Positions 28,926 to 39,880 of a stretch of DNA of 64,000 nt are shown here, piece by piece. The first letter of the stretch is position 1. Each line of letters opens with the position of its first letter. Source of the stretch: Phaeoceros laevis (lineage: Eukaryota; Anthocerotophyta; Anthocerotopsida; Notothyladales); NCBI GenBank assembly GCA_049999765.1, contig JBNGIQ010008911.1, positions 1-64,000 on the forward strand. Direction: 5' to 3'. A program made the translations under genes and the position numbers. Below the pieces are notes generated by a model. That model was given only the letters and a program-made list of their open reading frames with translations. It did no database searches and was not told where the DNA came from.

Positions 28926-30490
28926 CTACGTCGAGGCCGTAGTCAGGCAAATTTTTGACCACATTGAGAATGTAGCTGTCATACACATACGTATACCCTC
29001 TATCAGTTTGTTCCAGCTTGTTTCCCATGTTGTCTAAGTCGTAACAGCAAACCTTGGCTTGCCAGTAATCAGTCCCTCAGACAAGGTGAAATCTGCCTTC
29101 TGCAAAAAGTGCATTTTAGAGTGGTAATAAGCCTTCTACCTGGTGTGGTATAACTTTGGATGACTTCGGATGAGGCGACGAAAAAGGCCGAGGACAAATG
29201 CAACTTGCAGCTTCTCACTACCCATAGGGAAACGGGTGCGAAATCAAGGAGCGGACCTGCTACTGGTTGCTTTCGATTCAGCGCCAGCGGTTTCTGCAAA
29301 GCGCCGAGTTGGACTTCCTGCCGGCCCAGTCATCCGGAGAACAAGTAACGGGCGGCAGAGGTTGAATCCGCTGGCAGGCCACCTGGCGAGGAACGTCCGG
29401 TTGGGATGCAAATTGCTACTAGCGGCTCTGATTCGCTTTCTCCATGCGATGATGGTGAAACGTTCGGCTGGGAAGCGCCGGAGAAGCACATACGACGGAG
29501 ATGCTAATCTGACGTGGCACCCTGAATGAAACCCGAATTTCTAAAGAAAGTCTGGTGCATTGTGTGGTTCTAGGCGTTGGAGAGATTGAGGGCTGCCATA
29601 GCAGTGTGGTTCTAAATTGCAGCAGGCTCCATATGGATATAGTAGAACCTCGATCTGATAAGTGGTATAACCACAAAAGATATGGTGAAAAAAGTTCACA
29701 TGATCTACTTGAGAAAGTGGATTGCTTGCATGGTGCAGTGTCTTTATCTTGCATCTTCTTTAAGCGATCACAAAATCTACATTCTTAAGTGTTTTGTGCT
29801 TAGAGGAAAAACCTCAAGCAATTGGTTTGACAAGATCAAATTCATCAATTGTCTGGATGATTCTTTTCTCTCGAATTTAATTATCATACCCATTTTCTAT
29901 TTAATTATCACTTAAAAGGACCAAATATATTCTTTTGCTTGCCTATAAAGTTTGTTAGCATTGAATTTCATGAAGTCTTAATACTTTCAGGGCTTTAGCG
30001 CTTTTTTGGGGGAAAAGGAAGGTTTATGTGGACTAATTGCTATTTTTACTAGTGTCGAGTGTTGTGGTGAGTAATCTTCCAAATAAAGATATTCCATCTT
30101 GAGTGCGGAGGTATCTTGGAAGAATCATCGCGTAAACTAAGCAGCTCACGTCCTCAGCAAGTATTAGACTAGAAAGGCCAGCAGGAGAATCACTCTTGCT
30201 AAATTGGAAAAACAAGGTAGGTAATATATAAGAGTTTACGGGTGACGTGTTGGGCGAATCCAGATAAGGGTGTTTGTCGCCAGGTGACCGGCTAGGAGTG
30301 CCTCACATCAACCCTCGTTCTACACCACAAGAGTGTCGCCACTGTCCTAGAAAGGCCCGCTTCACCAAAGCCCTGAAGAGCCAGCCACAAAGCGCCAGTA
30401 GTCAGTCTGTTCCCTGTGCGTGCCTGCCTTCCGCTGCCTTCTTCCGCTTCGGTGAGGAAGTCCGCAGTGTAAGCTATCTGCCCCACAGCG
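28926..30490. other. Intergenic between the aldolase copies
   Basis: 29540-30230 is notably AT-rich. A TATATA stretch lies at about 30225-30230 and a GATAAGG (I-box-like) element at 30263-30269, both upstream of the second aldolase; these assignments are tentative. No gene recognised. Confidence 0.4.
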
Positions 30491-32210
30491 ATGGCAGCCA
30501 TGGCAGCTACCTCCAGCCTGGCCCTCAAGCAGGCTGTGTCCCTCAAGTCTGACTTCTCCGGGAAGGCCGTGAGGCAGGCCTCCGCTCCCGCCAGCGTCCG
30601 CTTTGCGGCGCCAGTGGCCGTGCGAGCCGGCGGATATCAGGATGAGCTGGTCAAGACCGCGGTAAGCCCTTCTCCTGGGCCTCGGAATGCGGGGTTCTGT
30701 TATGCGTAGCTGTGATCTTGGGGAATGTGGACCTCGCTGACCTGATGCTGTGTGTTGTGGAGCTCAGAAAACAATTGCATCCCCTGGCCGCGGAATTTTG
30801 GCCATGGACGAGTCCAACGCCACCTGCGGGCTGCGACTGGCCTCCATCGGGCTGGAGAACACCGAGGCTAACCGCCAGGCGTACAGGCAGCTGCTGGTTC
30901 TGACCCCAGGCCTGGGAGAGTACATCTCCGGAGCCATCCTCTTCGAGGAGACTCTGTACCAGTCCACCACAGACGGGAAGAAAATGGTCGATGGCCTGGC
31001 TGAGAACAACATCATCCCCGGCATCAAGGTCGACAAGGTATGGCCGGGATTTACTTGCTGGACCAGCTTTTGTGGTGCACTCTGCGCTGGGTAACTGTGG
31101 AGTGGGGTTTTAACCCTTTCCGCCGTTGCTGTACCTCAGGGTTTGGTGCCTCTGGCAGGATCCAACAACGAGTCGTGGTGCCAAGGTCTTGACGGTCTGG
31201 CATCCCGAAGCGCTGCCTACTACAAGCAGGGTGCTCGGTTCGCCAAGTGGTAGGTTTGCCATGTTACGTGAAATTTCAGTATGTCAAGCCAAAGCCCTTC
31301 ATCTTGTAAATGTCAAGTTGAAGAGTGGCCCGTGAGCTTCCTCTTTGACACGCCCGTCTGTGCTGTGCTGTTCTGTTCAGGCGGACTGTTATCAGCATCC
31401 CCAACGGCCCATCTGACCTGGCTGTGACTGAAGCAGCATGGGGCCTCGCCCGCTATGCTGCCATCTCTCAGGTCTGGTTCTAGTTGATGACTACTGATAG
31501 ATGCCTGAAATATCGTCGTTTGTTCCTCGTTTCGGAGTGAGATTGCTGACTCTTACGTGCATGTGCAGGACAACGGGCTGGTTCCCATCGTTGAACCTGA
31601 GATTTTGCTCGACGGTGAGCACGGCATCGCCCGTACCGCAGAGGTGGCCGAGAAAGTGTGGGCCAGAGTGTTCTACTTCCTTGCTGAGAACAATGTACTC
31701 TTCGAGGGCATTCTCTTGAAGCCCAGCATGGTTACCCCCGGTGCCCAAAGTAAGGACAAGGCAACTGCTGAAGAGGTGGCCCAGTACACCTTGAACTTGT
31801 TGAAGAGGAGGGTGCCCCCATCTGTGCCCGGAATCATGGTATGTCCGTCCTTCTGAATTATTGGAGAGTCCTTTGTAGGTCTTGGTAGATCGACGTTCGA
31901 AGGATTTACGGTGTTTTTACGTGTATCGCAGTTCTTGTCGGGAGGCCAATCAGAGGTGGAGGCCACACAGAACTTGAACGCCATGAACCAGAGCCCAAAC
32001 CCGTGGCATGTGTCCTTCTCTTATGCCCGGGCACTACAGAACAGTGTCCTCAAGACCTGGAAGGGACAACCTGAGAACGTCAAGGCTGCACAGGAAGCGT
32101 TGCTGTTGAGGGCCAGGCTCAACTCCCTTGCCCAGCAGGGCAAGTACTCTGTAGAGGGAGAGGCCGAGGAAGCAAAGAAGAAGCTGTTTGTTGAAAACTA
32201 CAAATACTGA
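30491..32210 (+). CDS. FBA: Plastid class I fructose-bisphosphate aldolase
   Basis: Six exons: 30491-30661, 30768-31037, 31140-31249, 31381-31471, 31569-31838 and 31932-32210 (396 residues). Exon 1 is a plastid transit peptide ([20 protein letters not shown]). The mature enzyme is canonical: [38 protein letters not shown], the Schiff-base signature [29 protein letters not shown] and a C-terminal Tyr (ENYKY). It acts in the stroma in carbon fixation and starch metabolism. Intron positions match those of the diverged copy upstream, so the pair arose by tandem duplication. Confidence 0.95.
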
Positions 32211-32744
32211 GCATTCGGTTGTTTGTAACCGGCTAGGCTCACTTAGCGGCCGTGCCAAAATGTTGGCGTTTTGTGTTTTGCATCAGTGAATCTACCTCTT
32301 GTGTCCTTACCATTGAGAAAGAGTCCCAATGGACCTCAGTCGATTTCTTCAGAGGACGGGCTACTGGAGGCTGGAGGTAGAATGAGTGCTGCTGCGCATC
32401 GTGTAGCTAGTAGCTGAACCTTTTTCTTTTATTCAATTATTTATTGAATTTTATTCCTTGCTGCAATTGGGCTTCTCCATTTACGAAACATCGCGACCCC
32501 TGGGGTTCCTTCAATCTTTGTTTTCCTGCAACCCCGGTTCGGAAACCCTTTGCAATTGTGCTGGGCTGTACAACAGAGAACAAAATGTGGGCAGTTCCCT
32601 TTCAGAGTAAATCATTCTTTCCTCCCTGCTCAGTTGTCCCCTCTTCTCCTCACACAATTGTGTAGGTGTGAATTGTGTTGCAGCTAGCTCATGGGCCCTT
32701 GATGATGTGCTTACTGTTCAGAACCGCCTCTCTGAGCCGCAAAA
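32211..32744. other. Intergenic
   Basis: 3' region of the aldolase and upstream region of the next gene. Nothing else recognised. Confidence 0.5.
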
Positions 32745-33839
32745 ATGTCTTTTACGACCCTTGGCACAGCAGAATTCGAGAAGAAGGTGAACAGCAAACG
32801 GGTGGTGGTTGTGGGAGCCGGGCTGGCAGGCGCCCTGGTGGCCAGAAAGTTGGAAAAACATGCGGAGGTGTTCCTGGTTGATGCCAAGGATTTTTTTGAG
32901 GTGCCGTACGCAGGACGACGGTGCATCGTCGACCCCAAGTTCGGAGAGAGAGCCTGCTTCCTGCACTCAGACTACCTGCTGAAGCTTACACTGGTCACCA
33001 ACAGTGCCAAAACCGCCACCAAGACCGAGGTGGTAACGGATCATGGCGAGCACATCGCATTCGACTTCCTGGTCATCGCCACAGATAACGCCTATAAGGG
33101 GGCCCTCACCAGGGAAGGTCGCCTGGAGGAGTTCCAGAAGGAGAACAAGAAGCTGCAGGGGGCCAAGCACGTCCTGGTGGTGGGAGGCGGGCCTACGGGC
33201 TGCGAGCTCGCCGGAGAGATAGTGACGGAGTTCCCTGACCTCAAGGTCACCCTGGTGCACTCCGGAAGCAGGCTCCTGGAGTTCATCGACGTCGCCGCAT
33301 CCAAGAAGGCTCTGGAATGGCTGCAGGGGCGCGGCGTGGAGGTGATTCTGGACGACAAGGTGGAGAAGTTGGACGCCGCGCCCTACCACACCGCCAAGGG
33401 CAAGAAAATCCCCGCCGATGTGCACTTCAATTGCAGCGGCCGGCCTGTTGGCAACGCCTGGCTCCTGGATTCCGACTTCAAGGATGCCCTGGACGCCACC
33501 GGACACATCAAGGTGGACGAGTCGTTGCGCCTGCCAGGGTTCCCCAACGTCTTCGCTATTGGAGACATCACCGACATCAAAGAGATCAAGAAGGGGCACT
33601 ATGCAGAGGCGCATGCCAACATCGCCATCCAGAACATCAAGAAACTGATCAAGGACCCAAAATCCAAGCAGCTGAAGCGTTACAGGACATCCAGCTGCCT
33701 CACCGTGGTGGTACCTCTGGGCCGCTACAGTGCCATCTGCCAGACCCCCTGTTGCGTGTGTAATGGCAGGGTTGCTGCCACAGCAAAGTGTGGCGATTTG
33801 TGGGTTTCTCGAACCAGGTGTCTGCTTGGCATCAAGTAA
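32745..33839 (+). CDS. FSP1/AMID-like pyridine nucleotide-disulfide oxidoreductase
   Basis: A single-exon 364-residue protein. The N-terminal FAD-binding Rossmann motif is VVVVGAGLAGALVARKLE (about residues 19-36). The second, NAD(P)H-binding Rossmann motif is VLVVGGGPTGCELAGEI (about 140-156). The C-terminal FAD contact is NVFAIGDITDI (about 268-278). Length and architecture match plant apoptosis-inducing-factor-like (AMID/FSP1) proteins, which reduce quinones with NAD(P)H at membranes. The last 50 residues (VPLGRYSAICQTP... GDLWVSRTRCLLGI) still align in outline with the family C-terminus. The substrate is inferred from family only. Confidence 0.85.
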   Translation: MSFTTLGTAEFEKKVNSKRVVVVGAGLAGALVARKLEKHAEVFLVDAKDFFEVPYAGRRCIVDPKFGERACFLHSDYLLKLTLVTNSAKTATKTEVVTDHGEHIAFDFLVIATDNAYKGALTREGRLEEFQKENKKLQGAKHVLVVGGGPTGCELAGEIVTEFPDLKVTLVHSGSRLLEFIDVAASKKALEWLQGRGVEVILDDKVEKLDAAPYHTAKGKKIPADVHFNCSGRPVGNAWLLDSDFKDALDATGHIKVDESLRLPGFPNVFAIGDITDIKEIKKGHYAEAHANIAIQNIKKLIKDPKSKQLKRYRTSSCLTVVVPLGRYSAICQTPCCVCNGRVAATAKCGDLWVSRTRCLLGIK

Positions 33840-34814
33840 CTGGTGCTCTTCAACTACTGTGCGCAGGGAAGGATCTTTTTTTAGCATGTGACCTTCATGT
33901 AAGCAACACGTAGCATCCAGCAAGCGGATATTTGCACTCAATCGCATTCAGGCCAACCACACCGTCCTCAAACAGGTAAGTGTGCTTCCATTCCACTCTA
34001 CTGTACTGCCATTTCGGAACATTGTCTGAAGCTGGCTCCACGAATAACCTCCGAGAAGAAAAAGCCTTTTCCCAAACTCCTCCCTATTAAATAAAAAAGT
34101 TGTGTGCTCCGTCCTTTTTTTGGTCTTATGCATCAAGAGTCAGAACACGCGCTAGACCAGTTTTACTTTGAAAAGGATGAATACCTTCAGTCTTCGAAGC
34201 CATTTGAACAGTTCTTATGAAATTCAGACTTTTGCTGGTAATCTACAGTTGATAATCATCTTTCTCCATTTTGGACATCTGCCTCACTCCAAACTACATC
34301 CAAGCAACAAAGTAAAACAGATCACAATTTGCGCCAAGGCATGGGACAGGAGATGAACAGTAAATCCCCTGACGGAATCAGAAAGTTACTCAAGGCCTGA
34401 AAACGACAACAGGTAAGTGACTTGACAAGTTTGAAATCTCCAGCATGGATGATTCTTTAGCATGGAACCAGTTTCAAAAGATTCACCTATGAGAAGATGT
34501 GACTGAAGACCTAACAAGAGCTGCAGGTGCTGGGCTGAACTTGTCCAGATCGCAGACAGTTAAATGGCGTTAAATGATTCCTGAATTGATTCCCTGCCTT
34601 TCCATAAAAAGGATGGAGGATATAACGTTCAATATGCTGTCCCTGTTCAAATCATTTGGAAACAGCTGGGAGGTGGATGCCGGACTATGCACATCAACCT
34701 TGTAGAGAGGCTAGAATATTGACAGTCGGAGAAACAATCCAATCATTTATGAGAGAAGTCACTGTGCCACCTGATCTGCTTGTCTTGGTTGTGCTGAACG
34801 TGCAGCCACACCTT
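33840..34814. other. Convergent intergenic region
   Basis: Contains the 3' ends of the oxidoreductase (+) and the HSPA12-type gene (-). No gene-like frame. Confidence 0.5.
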
Positions 34815-36716
34815 TCAGTGGCTCTCCAGCATGTCGTAGTCAAAAGCAAAGGACTCAAACATCTCAATTACCTCCTCTGTGTCACCAAAGTTCTTCCTCT
34901 GAGCCTTGACTTGAATGCATGACTTCCCAAAATACATGGACACTTCAAATCGGCGGCTCAGGTTCATGTTCTCTGGATCATGCGAAATGTCCAGGGCGAA
35001 TGTACCCTCCAGCTTGACTCCAGGCTGAGTTACGTACTCGGGCTCCGGCTGCTTGCTATAGCTGTAAATGTTAAGCACCACTTCTTTCATGCCTTCAATT
35101 GTAGGACTCAGCGAATGACTGACACACTCGTCGGTAGCAATCTCCTGCCCTTTGCGCACAAAAGTCATAAACCGTGAGCAGCACCAGCAGACCATGTGTT
35201 GACTCACCGATTCACGCTGCATGGTTTCAGGAGGGTCAATTCCATGTCTGAAAAGATCGGACACTTGCAGACCGTATGTCTTCCTGGAAATTCGAGACAT
35301 GACAATTTCAGGAGCGAATCCCAGGATGACAGCACCTTGGCAGACGGCGCTCCCTGGATCAGGAGGCGTAATGATCTGATGCCCCTTGAAACACAACCTG
35401 AGTCTTGCTCTCAGGTACGGGGAAGCTGAGAAGCCCCCTACCAGCATCATCACGGTGATTTCTGGCGTCATTTGCCGCTTGATGAGATCAACTACCTGCT
35501 CGACCACAGGGTCGAAGATGCTCCTCATGTCGGTTGAAGTCAGGATTACCTGCTCAAAGTCGAGCCCGTCTTCCTTGTTCCGGCCCCGAGATTGCTCTAG
35601 GACGTGCGATTTCCAGGCCTTACTGAGCTTGCTGGGAATCTCAAACTCCACATCGTCGCACTGGCAGCCACTCCACGGGTCGTAAGCTCCCTTGATATCC
35701 TCCCAGGTACGCAGAAACTGCGTGATAATGCCTGGATTTTCCTCAGCAAAGCTGTTGAAGCACCCGATCTTCTCCGACATGAACTTCAGGAAATTGTTGT
35801 CAACGTGTGAACCCCCACATAGCCCTCCTTCGCTGTGTCTGACCTCTTTAAGCCTCAGACAAGATCCTTCTCCGTTTTCCTTGGAGTGCACCACAATATC
35901 TACTGTCCCGCCTCCCACGTCTGCCACCAGAAACTGAGCTCCTTTCTCCAAGTTCAGCTCCTTCGATTTATTGGCGCAATACACAGAAGCCGCCTCCGAC
36001 TCCAAGACGATCACAATTGGATGTCTACTTGCTGAGCCTGCTAGAGCATCCGGACAATGTGGCCCTACCACCATACCTGCCCTCTGTGCACACTTCTTCA
36101 TCTTCTCTTTGGCCCCGTTGTCCCAGATGGCCGGCACTGTGATACACCATTGTACGTCCTGGCTGGTGATGTGAGCCCCATAGGTGCACTGCAGGTGCTT
36201 CAATGCAAAGTCGGAGATCTTGAGCAAGTAATCAGAGACGACTCGTTCTGACGTAATTCCTGGCGGAAGAGCATTCAGCAGGCCGCCTGACCGATCCTCC
36301 CTAGTACTACTCCTGGTAGTTCTCCGCTTCTTCTCACTGCTCTTGGAGCCGTCACCAGCTTCAGCAACCAGAGATTCGCTTCCTGGAGCAAGATGGAGCT
36401 TAAACCTGGTGACAAAGAAGCCGTCCTCCCTCTCCCCTGCTCTGGCCCTCTCCAACTGAGCCGGCCAGCCCCAGTTCACAAGCTCGTATCTCGGAGACAC
36501 TGCATCACCCTTGCGCAGATAGTAGAGGCTTGTCTGAGTCTTACAGTAGGGCTTCCCTCCCCCGCGGGATTGGCTTGGCCAGTCATAGAAGGTGAGGATG
36601 CTCCCTGCATTTGCTGCATGAGCATAAGCAAATCCGGAGAAAGTGGTACCAAAGTCCAGCCCTACGATCACGCTTGCTTCTGCGGGATCAACCATTTGCA
36701 ATTGCACATGCAACAA
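34815..36716 (-). CDS. HSPA12-type Hsp70 family ATPase
   Basis: A single-exon 633-residue protein. The actin-like ATPase motifs of Hsp70 are present in order: phosphate-1 VGLDFGTTFSGFAYA (about residues 17-31), phosphate-2 VADVGGGTVDIVV (about 258-270) and the adenosine motif VGGFSASPYLRARL (about 415). The spacing and the NNFLKFMSEKIG...LRTWEDIKGAYDPW segment match HSPA12A/B-like proteins rather than canonical DnaK-type Hsp70s. There is no standard substrate-binding domain or EEVD end. Its cellular role in plants is unknown to me. Residues 110-150 are an S/K/R-rich low-complexity linker. Confidence 0.85.
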   Translation of the reverse strand: MLHVQLQMVDPAEASVIVGLDFGTTFSGFAYAHAANAGSILTFYDWPSQSRGGGKPYCKTQTSLYYLRKGDAVSPRYELVNWGWPAQLERARAGEREDGFFVTRFKLHLAPGSESLVAEAGDGSKSSEKKRRTTRSSTREDRSGGLLNALPPGITSERVVSDYLLKISDFALKHLQCTYGAHITSQDVQWCITVPAIWDNGAKEKMKKCAQRAGMVVGPHCPDALAGSASRHPIVIVLESEAASVYCANKSKELNLEKGAQFLVADVGGGTVDIVVHSKENGEGSCLRLKEVRHSEGGLCGGSHVDNNFLKFMSEKIGCFNSFAEENPGIITQFLRTWEDIKGAYDPWSGCQCDDVEFEIPSKLSKAWKSHVLEQSRGRNKEDGLDFEQVILTSTDMRSIFDPVVEQVVDLIKRQMTPEITVMMLVGGFSASPYLRARLRLCFKGHQIITPPDPGSAVCQGAVILGFAPEIVMSRISRKTYGLQVSDLFRHGIDPPETMQRESVSQHMVCWCCSRFMTFVRKGQEIATDECVSHSLSPTIEGMKEVVLNIYSYSKQPEPEYVTQPGVKLEGTFALDISHDPENMNLSRRFEVSMYFGKSCIQVKAQRKNFGDTEEVIEMFESFAFDYDMLESH

Positions 36717-37574
36717 AGAGGTGACACAGTCCTCGCGGAAACGATTCAGTGAGCGGAGGAATGTAGGTGCACAGGAAGCTCGCCTTTAATTACCTGCTGC
36801 TCAAGAAGAACTTCAGGCAGTCGTGAATCGAAGAACTTCTGTTCTGTCGAGCAGGAGTGCATGCATGCAGCGCTTGAAACGCATGTGAACTGCGCTTGAA
36901 TTTTGCCTGGAGGCCGTCTTGCCTGTTGATCGGTTCATTCCAGATCGCAGGTGCCGTCACTGCACAGAGCTAGCTGGTGCTTCCCTCCAGCGGATTGTTG
37001 ACAAGCCAGATCTCACTTCTAACCTAACTGGTAGTTATATTTTGGTATGCATGTGAATCATAGCCTTGCGGTGTTCTGGAACCACCGGTTTCTTTCCATC
37101 ATCACACGACGCGAAGACTATGTGTGGACAGGCTAATGTCAAGAACTTCAACTGAAAAGTTCTGAAGTATTTTCCCCTCCATTCACTGGTACTCGCCTTC
37201 AGGCCTGACCCACTATCCAGATGAACCCTGAAATGGGGTCCCGGAAGGGAGGGAACATTTGGAAGCACATTCTGACAAAGATTTCTCCTTCGCGAAGGAG
37301 GCGCTTGGTTGGAATTCGAACCCAGAGGATCCTATGGCTGAGGATGGAGGGAACTTCCTCCGTCCTCGACCCTTGGCCACCGGGAGGACGGCTGCCACGG
37401 CTCCATTGTGGTCCGAGGCCTGAGGAGCAGGGCCCGGACCACTATGGAGAAGGCATGTCACCTAGCCCGGGTATAAAAGGCAGGGTGCAGCCTTTAGAGC
37501 TTGTGAAAAATTTCAGTGCTCCATCACTCTCGCGCTTTGGATCAGCACCGCACTACCTCGTCTGGTGTGCACAG
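36717..37574. other. Upstream regions of HSPA12-type gene (-) and SAMDC pseudogene (+)
   Basis: Divergent upstream region. A TATAAAAG box at 37472-37479 lies about 100 bp before the SAMDC start codon. The conserved small upstream open frame that normally precedes plant SAMDC was not found here. Confidence 0.5.
37472..37479 (+). promoter_or_regulatory. TATA box of SAMDC pseudogene
   Basis: TATAAAAG in a GC-rich context (cgggtataaaaggcaggg), about 100 bp upstream of the SAMDC ATG. It suggests that the locus was duplicated with its promoter rather than retroposed from an mRNA. Confidence 0.6.
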
Positions 37575-38520
37575 ATGACCGAGCCAGGCTTTGAACGATT
37601 TGAGAAGCGGCTGGAGATAGAATTTCTGCCGGAGTCCAGTTCTATGGTTAAGACTTCAAGTTTCCAGGGACTCCGCGCGCTGGCTCTTGAGGACATCTAC
37701 AAATTTCTGGAGGATGCAGAATGCACCATCGTGTCTCAGCTAACCAACGAGCATTTGGACTCCTACGTGCTCTCGGAGTCCAGCCTTTTTATCTACCCGC
37801 TGAGGATGACATCTGATCAAGACCAGTGGAACCACACAGCTGCTGCGGGCCATCCCTTCAATTGTGGAGTCTGCTTCTTGCTGAAGCCTCAAAGTCAGGC
37901 GGTGCAGGTACTCGCGCCGGGGCACATTCAATTTTCCTTCCGCCCAACCGTACCCCCACGGCAGCTTCACTGAGGAAGTGGCATACCTAGAAATGTATTT
38001 TGGTGATTTGGCGTCCTGGCGGGGAATCCTTCGTGATGGCCGATGAGTCGTCGGCACACTCTTGGCATGTATACCATGCTGCTGCGGAAGATGACATTGA
38101 CATATCCAGCAACCGCTTTGAAGAGGAGCCAATGTACGCTTTGGAGATGTGCATGACGCACCTGAACAGAGAAGCAGCCTCACATTTTTACAAAGCTGCT
38201 CTTGAATCAGCAGCTGAGATGTCGGAGGCGTCAGGAATAGCGAACATTCTGCCTGGGTCTGAAATTTGTGACTTTGCATTCGAGCCATGCGGGTAGTCGA
38301 TGAATGGGGTTGAAGGTGCGGCCTACTCCAGAATCCACATCACTATTTACACAAAAAAAAGAGAATCCACATCACTGCGGAACCTGGATTCAGCTATGCC
38401 AGCTTTGAGGTGATGGGATGCCGTTCAGAATCAGGCACAGACCTGCGAGAGCTGGTGGAAAGAGTGGCCAGCATCTTCTAACCAGGGCAGTTTTCTTTGG
38501 CTCTCTGTCGCAAGCGGGAC
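37575..38520 (+). pseudogene. SAMDC: S-adenosylmethionine decarboxylase pseudogene
   Basis: The start is intact (MTEPGFERFEKRLEIEF), with the proenzyme self-cleavage motif SYVLSESSLFIYP. Polyamine-synthesis SAMDC then continues in a different frame (IKTSGTTQLLRAIPSIVE) after a frameshift at about 37812. There is an in-frame TGA at 37882-37884 and then recognisable sequence (TFNFPSAQPYPHGSFTEEVA). A second frameshift at about 38011-38025 precedes GGESFVMADESS and SEICDFAFEPCG. A TAG at 38294-38296 replaces the conserved Tyr codon. A 32-bp insertion at 38345-38376 includes a copied 15-bp target. Homology fades at about 38500. Plant SAMDC coding regions usually lack introns, so introns do not explain the breaks. 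Confidence 0.9.
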
Positions 38521-38931
38521 ATTGCCCGGAACCAGAGAAGAATGACCCTCCCTAGATGCCTGTCCGAGTGGCTATAGCTGTGATGTTTTTAGAAAGGCCA
38601 AATCCCAGGACAGATCCTGTCTCGTCAGTTTTCACACATTCAAAAAGGTGCAAAGCGAAACTCAGGCCGCGAGAAATGTGTAAGTGGAGTCCGATCTTGC
38701 TAGTAAAAATTGTCCACTGTTGACCAGTGCATAGAGTCATAGACTATCAGTGTTAAAACACCTGGTATATAACTCAGCCGTTAGCGTTTGGAGAATTTCT
38801 TTACCGTTCATTTGTAGTCCGCAATTGTGCATTAGGCCTGGCAAAGTTGTTGTGAGGGCCCTATTTTCTCTCCTCTAACCTTAATTTACGATTGTCCAAA
38901 TTCAACAGCCCGCTCCAAGGCAATGAGGATC

Positions 38932-39035
38932 CGTCCACGTTTGTAACCTTAAACCTACAAGGACAACATAAACGTCCANNNNNNNNNNAAACGTCCACGT
39001 TTGTAACCTTAAACCTACAAGGACAACATAAACGT
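38932..39035. repeat. Identical 44-bp repeats flanking an N gap
   Basis: 38932-38975 and 38992-39035 are identical, starting cgtccacgtttgtaacc and ending acataaacgt. Between them lie 10 Ns (38979-38988). This may be an uncollapsed overlap of two contig ends or a real tandem repeat. Confidence 0.9.
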
Positions 39036-39653
39036 GTGCATTATTGAAAGGAAGAATACCACATATAAAGCACCACTGAAGTCCATCTTCTCCTATTTTC
39101 TTCCCTATGTGTATGTATGTTTGCTAGTATGGAGCTATTTGAGGAGGTTGGCACGGTCCCATGAGGGTCCCATGTGTAGGAATTAGGAACTCATATTCGC
39201 TAATTGTTAAGGCCATCGCAAGATACACCTTCGTGCTCTTTTTACATATACCTTGTCAATCACTATGAAAATACTTTCTTCCTCATTACCTACTAAAAGT
39301 TCATTCAAAGCCAAAGCTTGTACATTGTAAATTCTTCTTTGACACACATGGATCTACATTTGGAATCTTTCTTTCTTTGTTCGTTATCCTTAGGTGCATA
39401 CAAGCATCAGACCGTGTCATGTTAGTAACATTCTATTGATAAGAGTGGGTAGATAAGAGCATTATATACATCATCTTTCATTAGGGAGGGAGCAGGCGTA
39501 TGATGCTTACCCTGTTTGTATATAACTTGTACTTATTGCATCTTCTAAAAGCCGAGAGTACGATGTACAGGCCTGCCATCCCAATAATTTTGTTTTTCGT
39601 CCATTCATGTTGCTTGTTGTTGCATTCGTGTAACAGTTGCTTGTTGTTGCCTG

Positions 39654-39880
39654 CACGTGCCTGAACTATGTTGTACATAGTGCTTTGCGCAATAATGCAT
39701 CACTTTTGGATGCACAAACGTCTTACCCTCACACACACACACATCAACACATGTGCGCTTCTTATCCACGTGCATGAACTATGTTGTACATAGTGCTTTG
39801 CGCACTAATACGTCACTCGTGGATGCGCTTGCGTCTTACCGCCACACACACACACATCAATACATGGGCGCTTATCCACT
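39654..39880. repeat. 113-bp tandem repeat, two units
   Basis: Unit 1 is 39654-39766 and unit 2 is 39767-39876. Each begins cacgtgc, contains gaactatgttgtacatagtg and ends with an (AC)n tract and a CGCTT...TATCC tail. The next few bases (cacttgcc) look like the start of a third unit. Shorter duplicates of gttgcttgttgttgc lie just upstream at 39609-39650. Confidence 0.85.

Noticed and set aside
37305-37325. tRNA-like T-loop (gttcgaattcc on the minus strand)
   Set aside because: No matching T-stem, anticodon arm, D-arm or acceptor stem around it.
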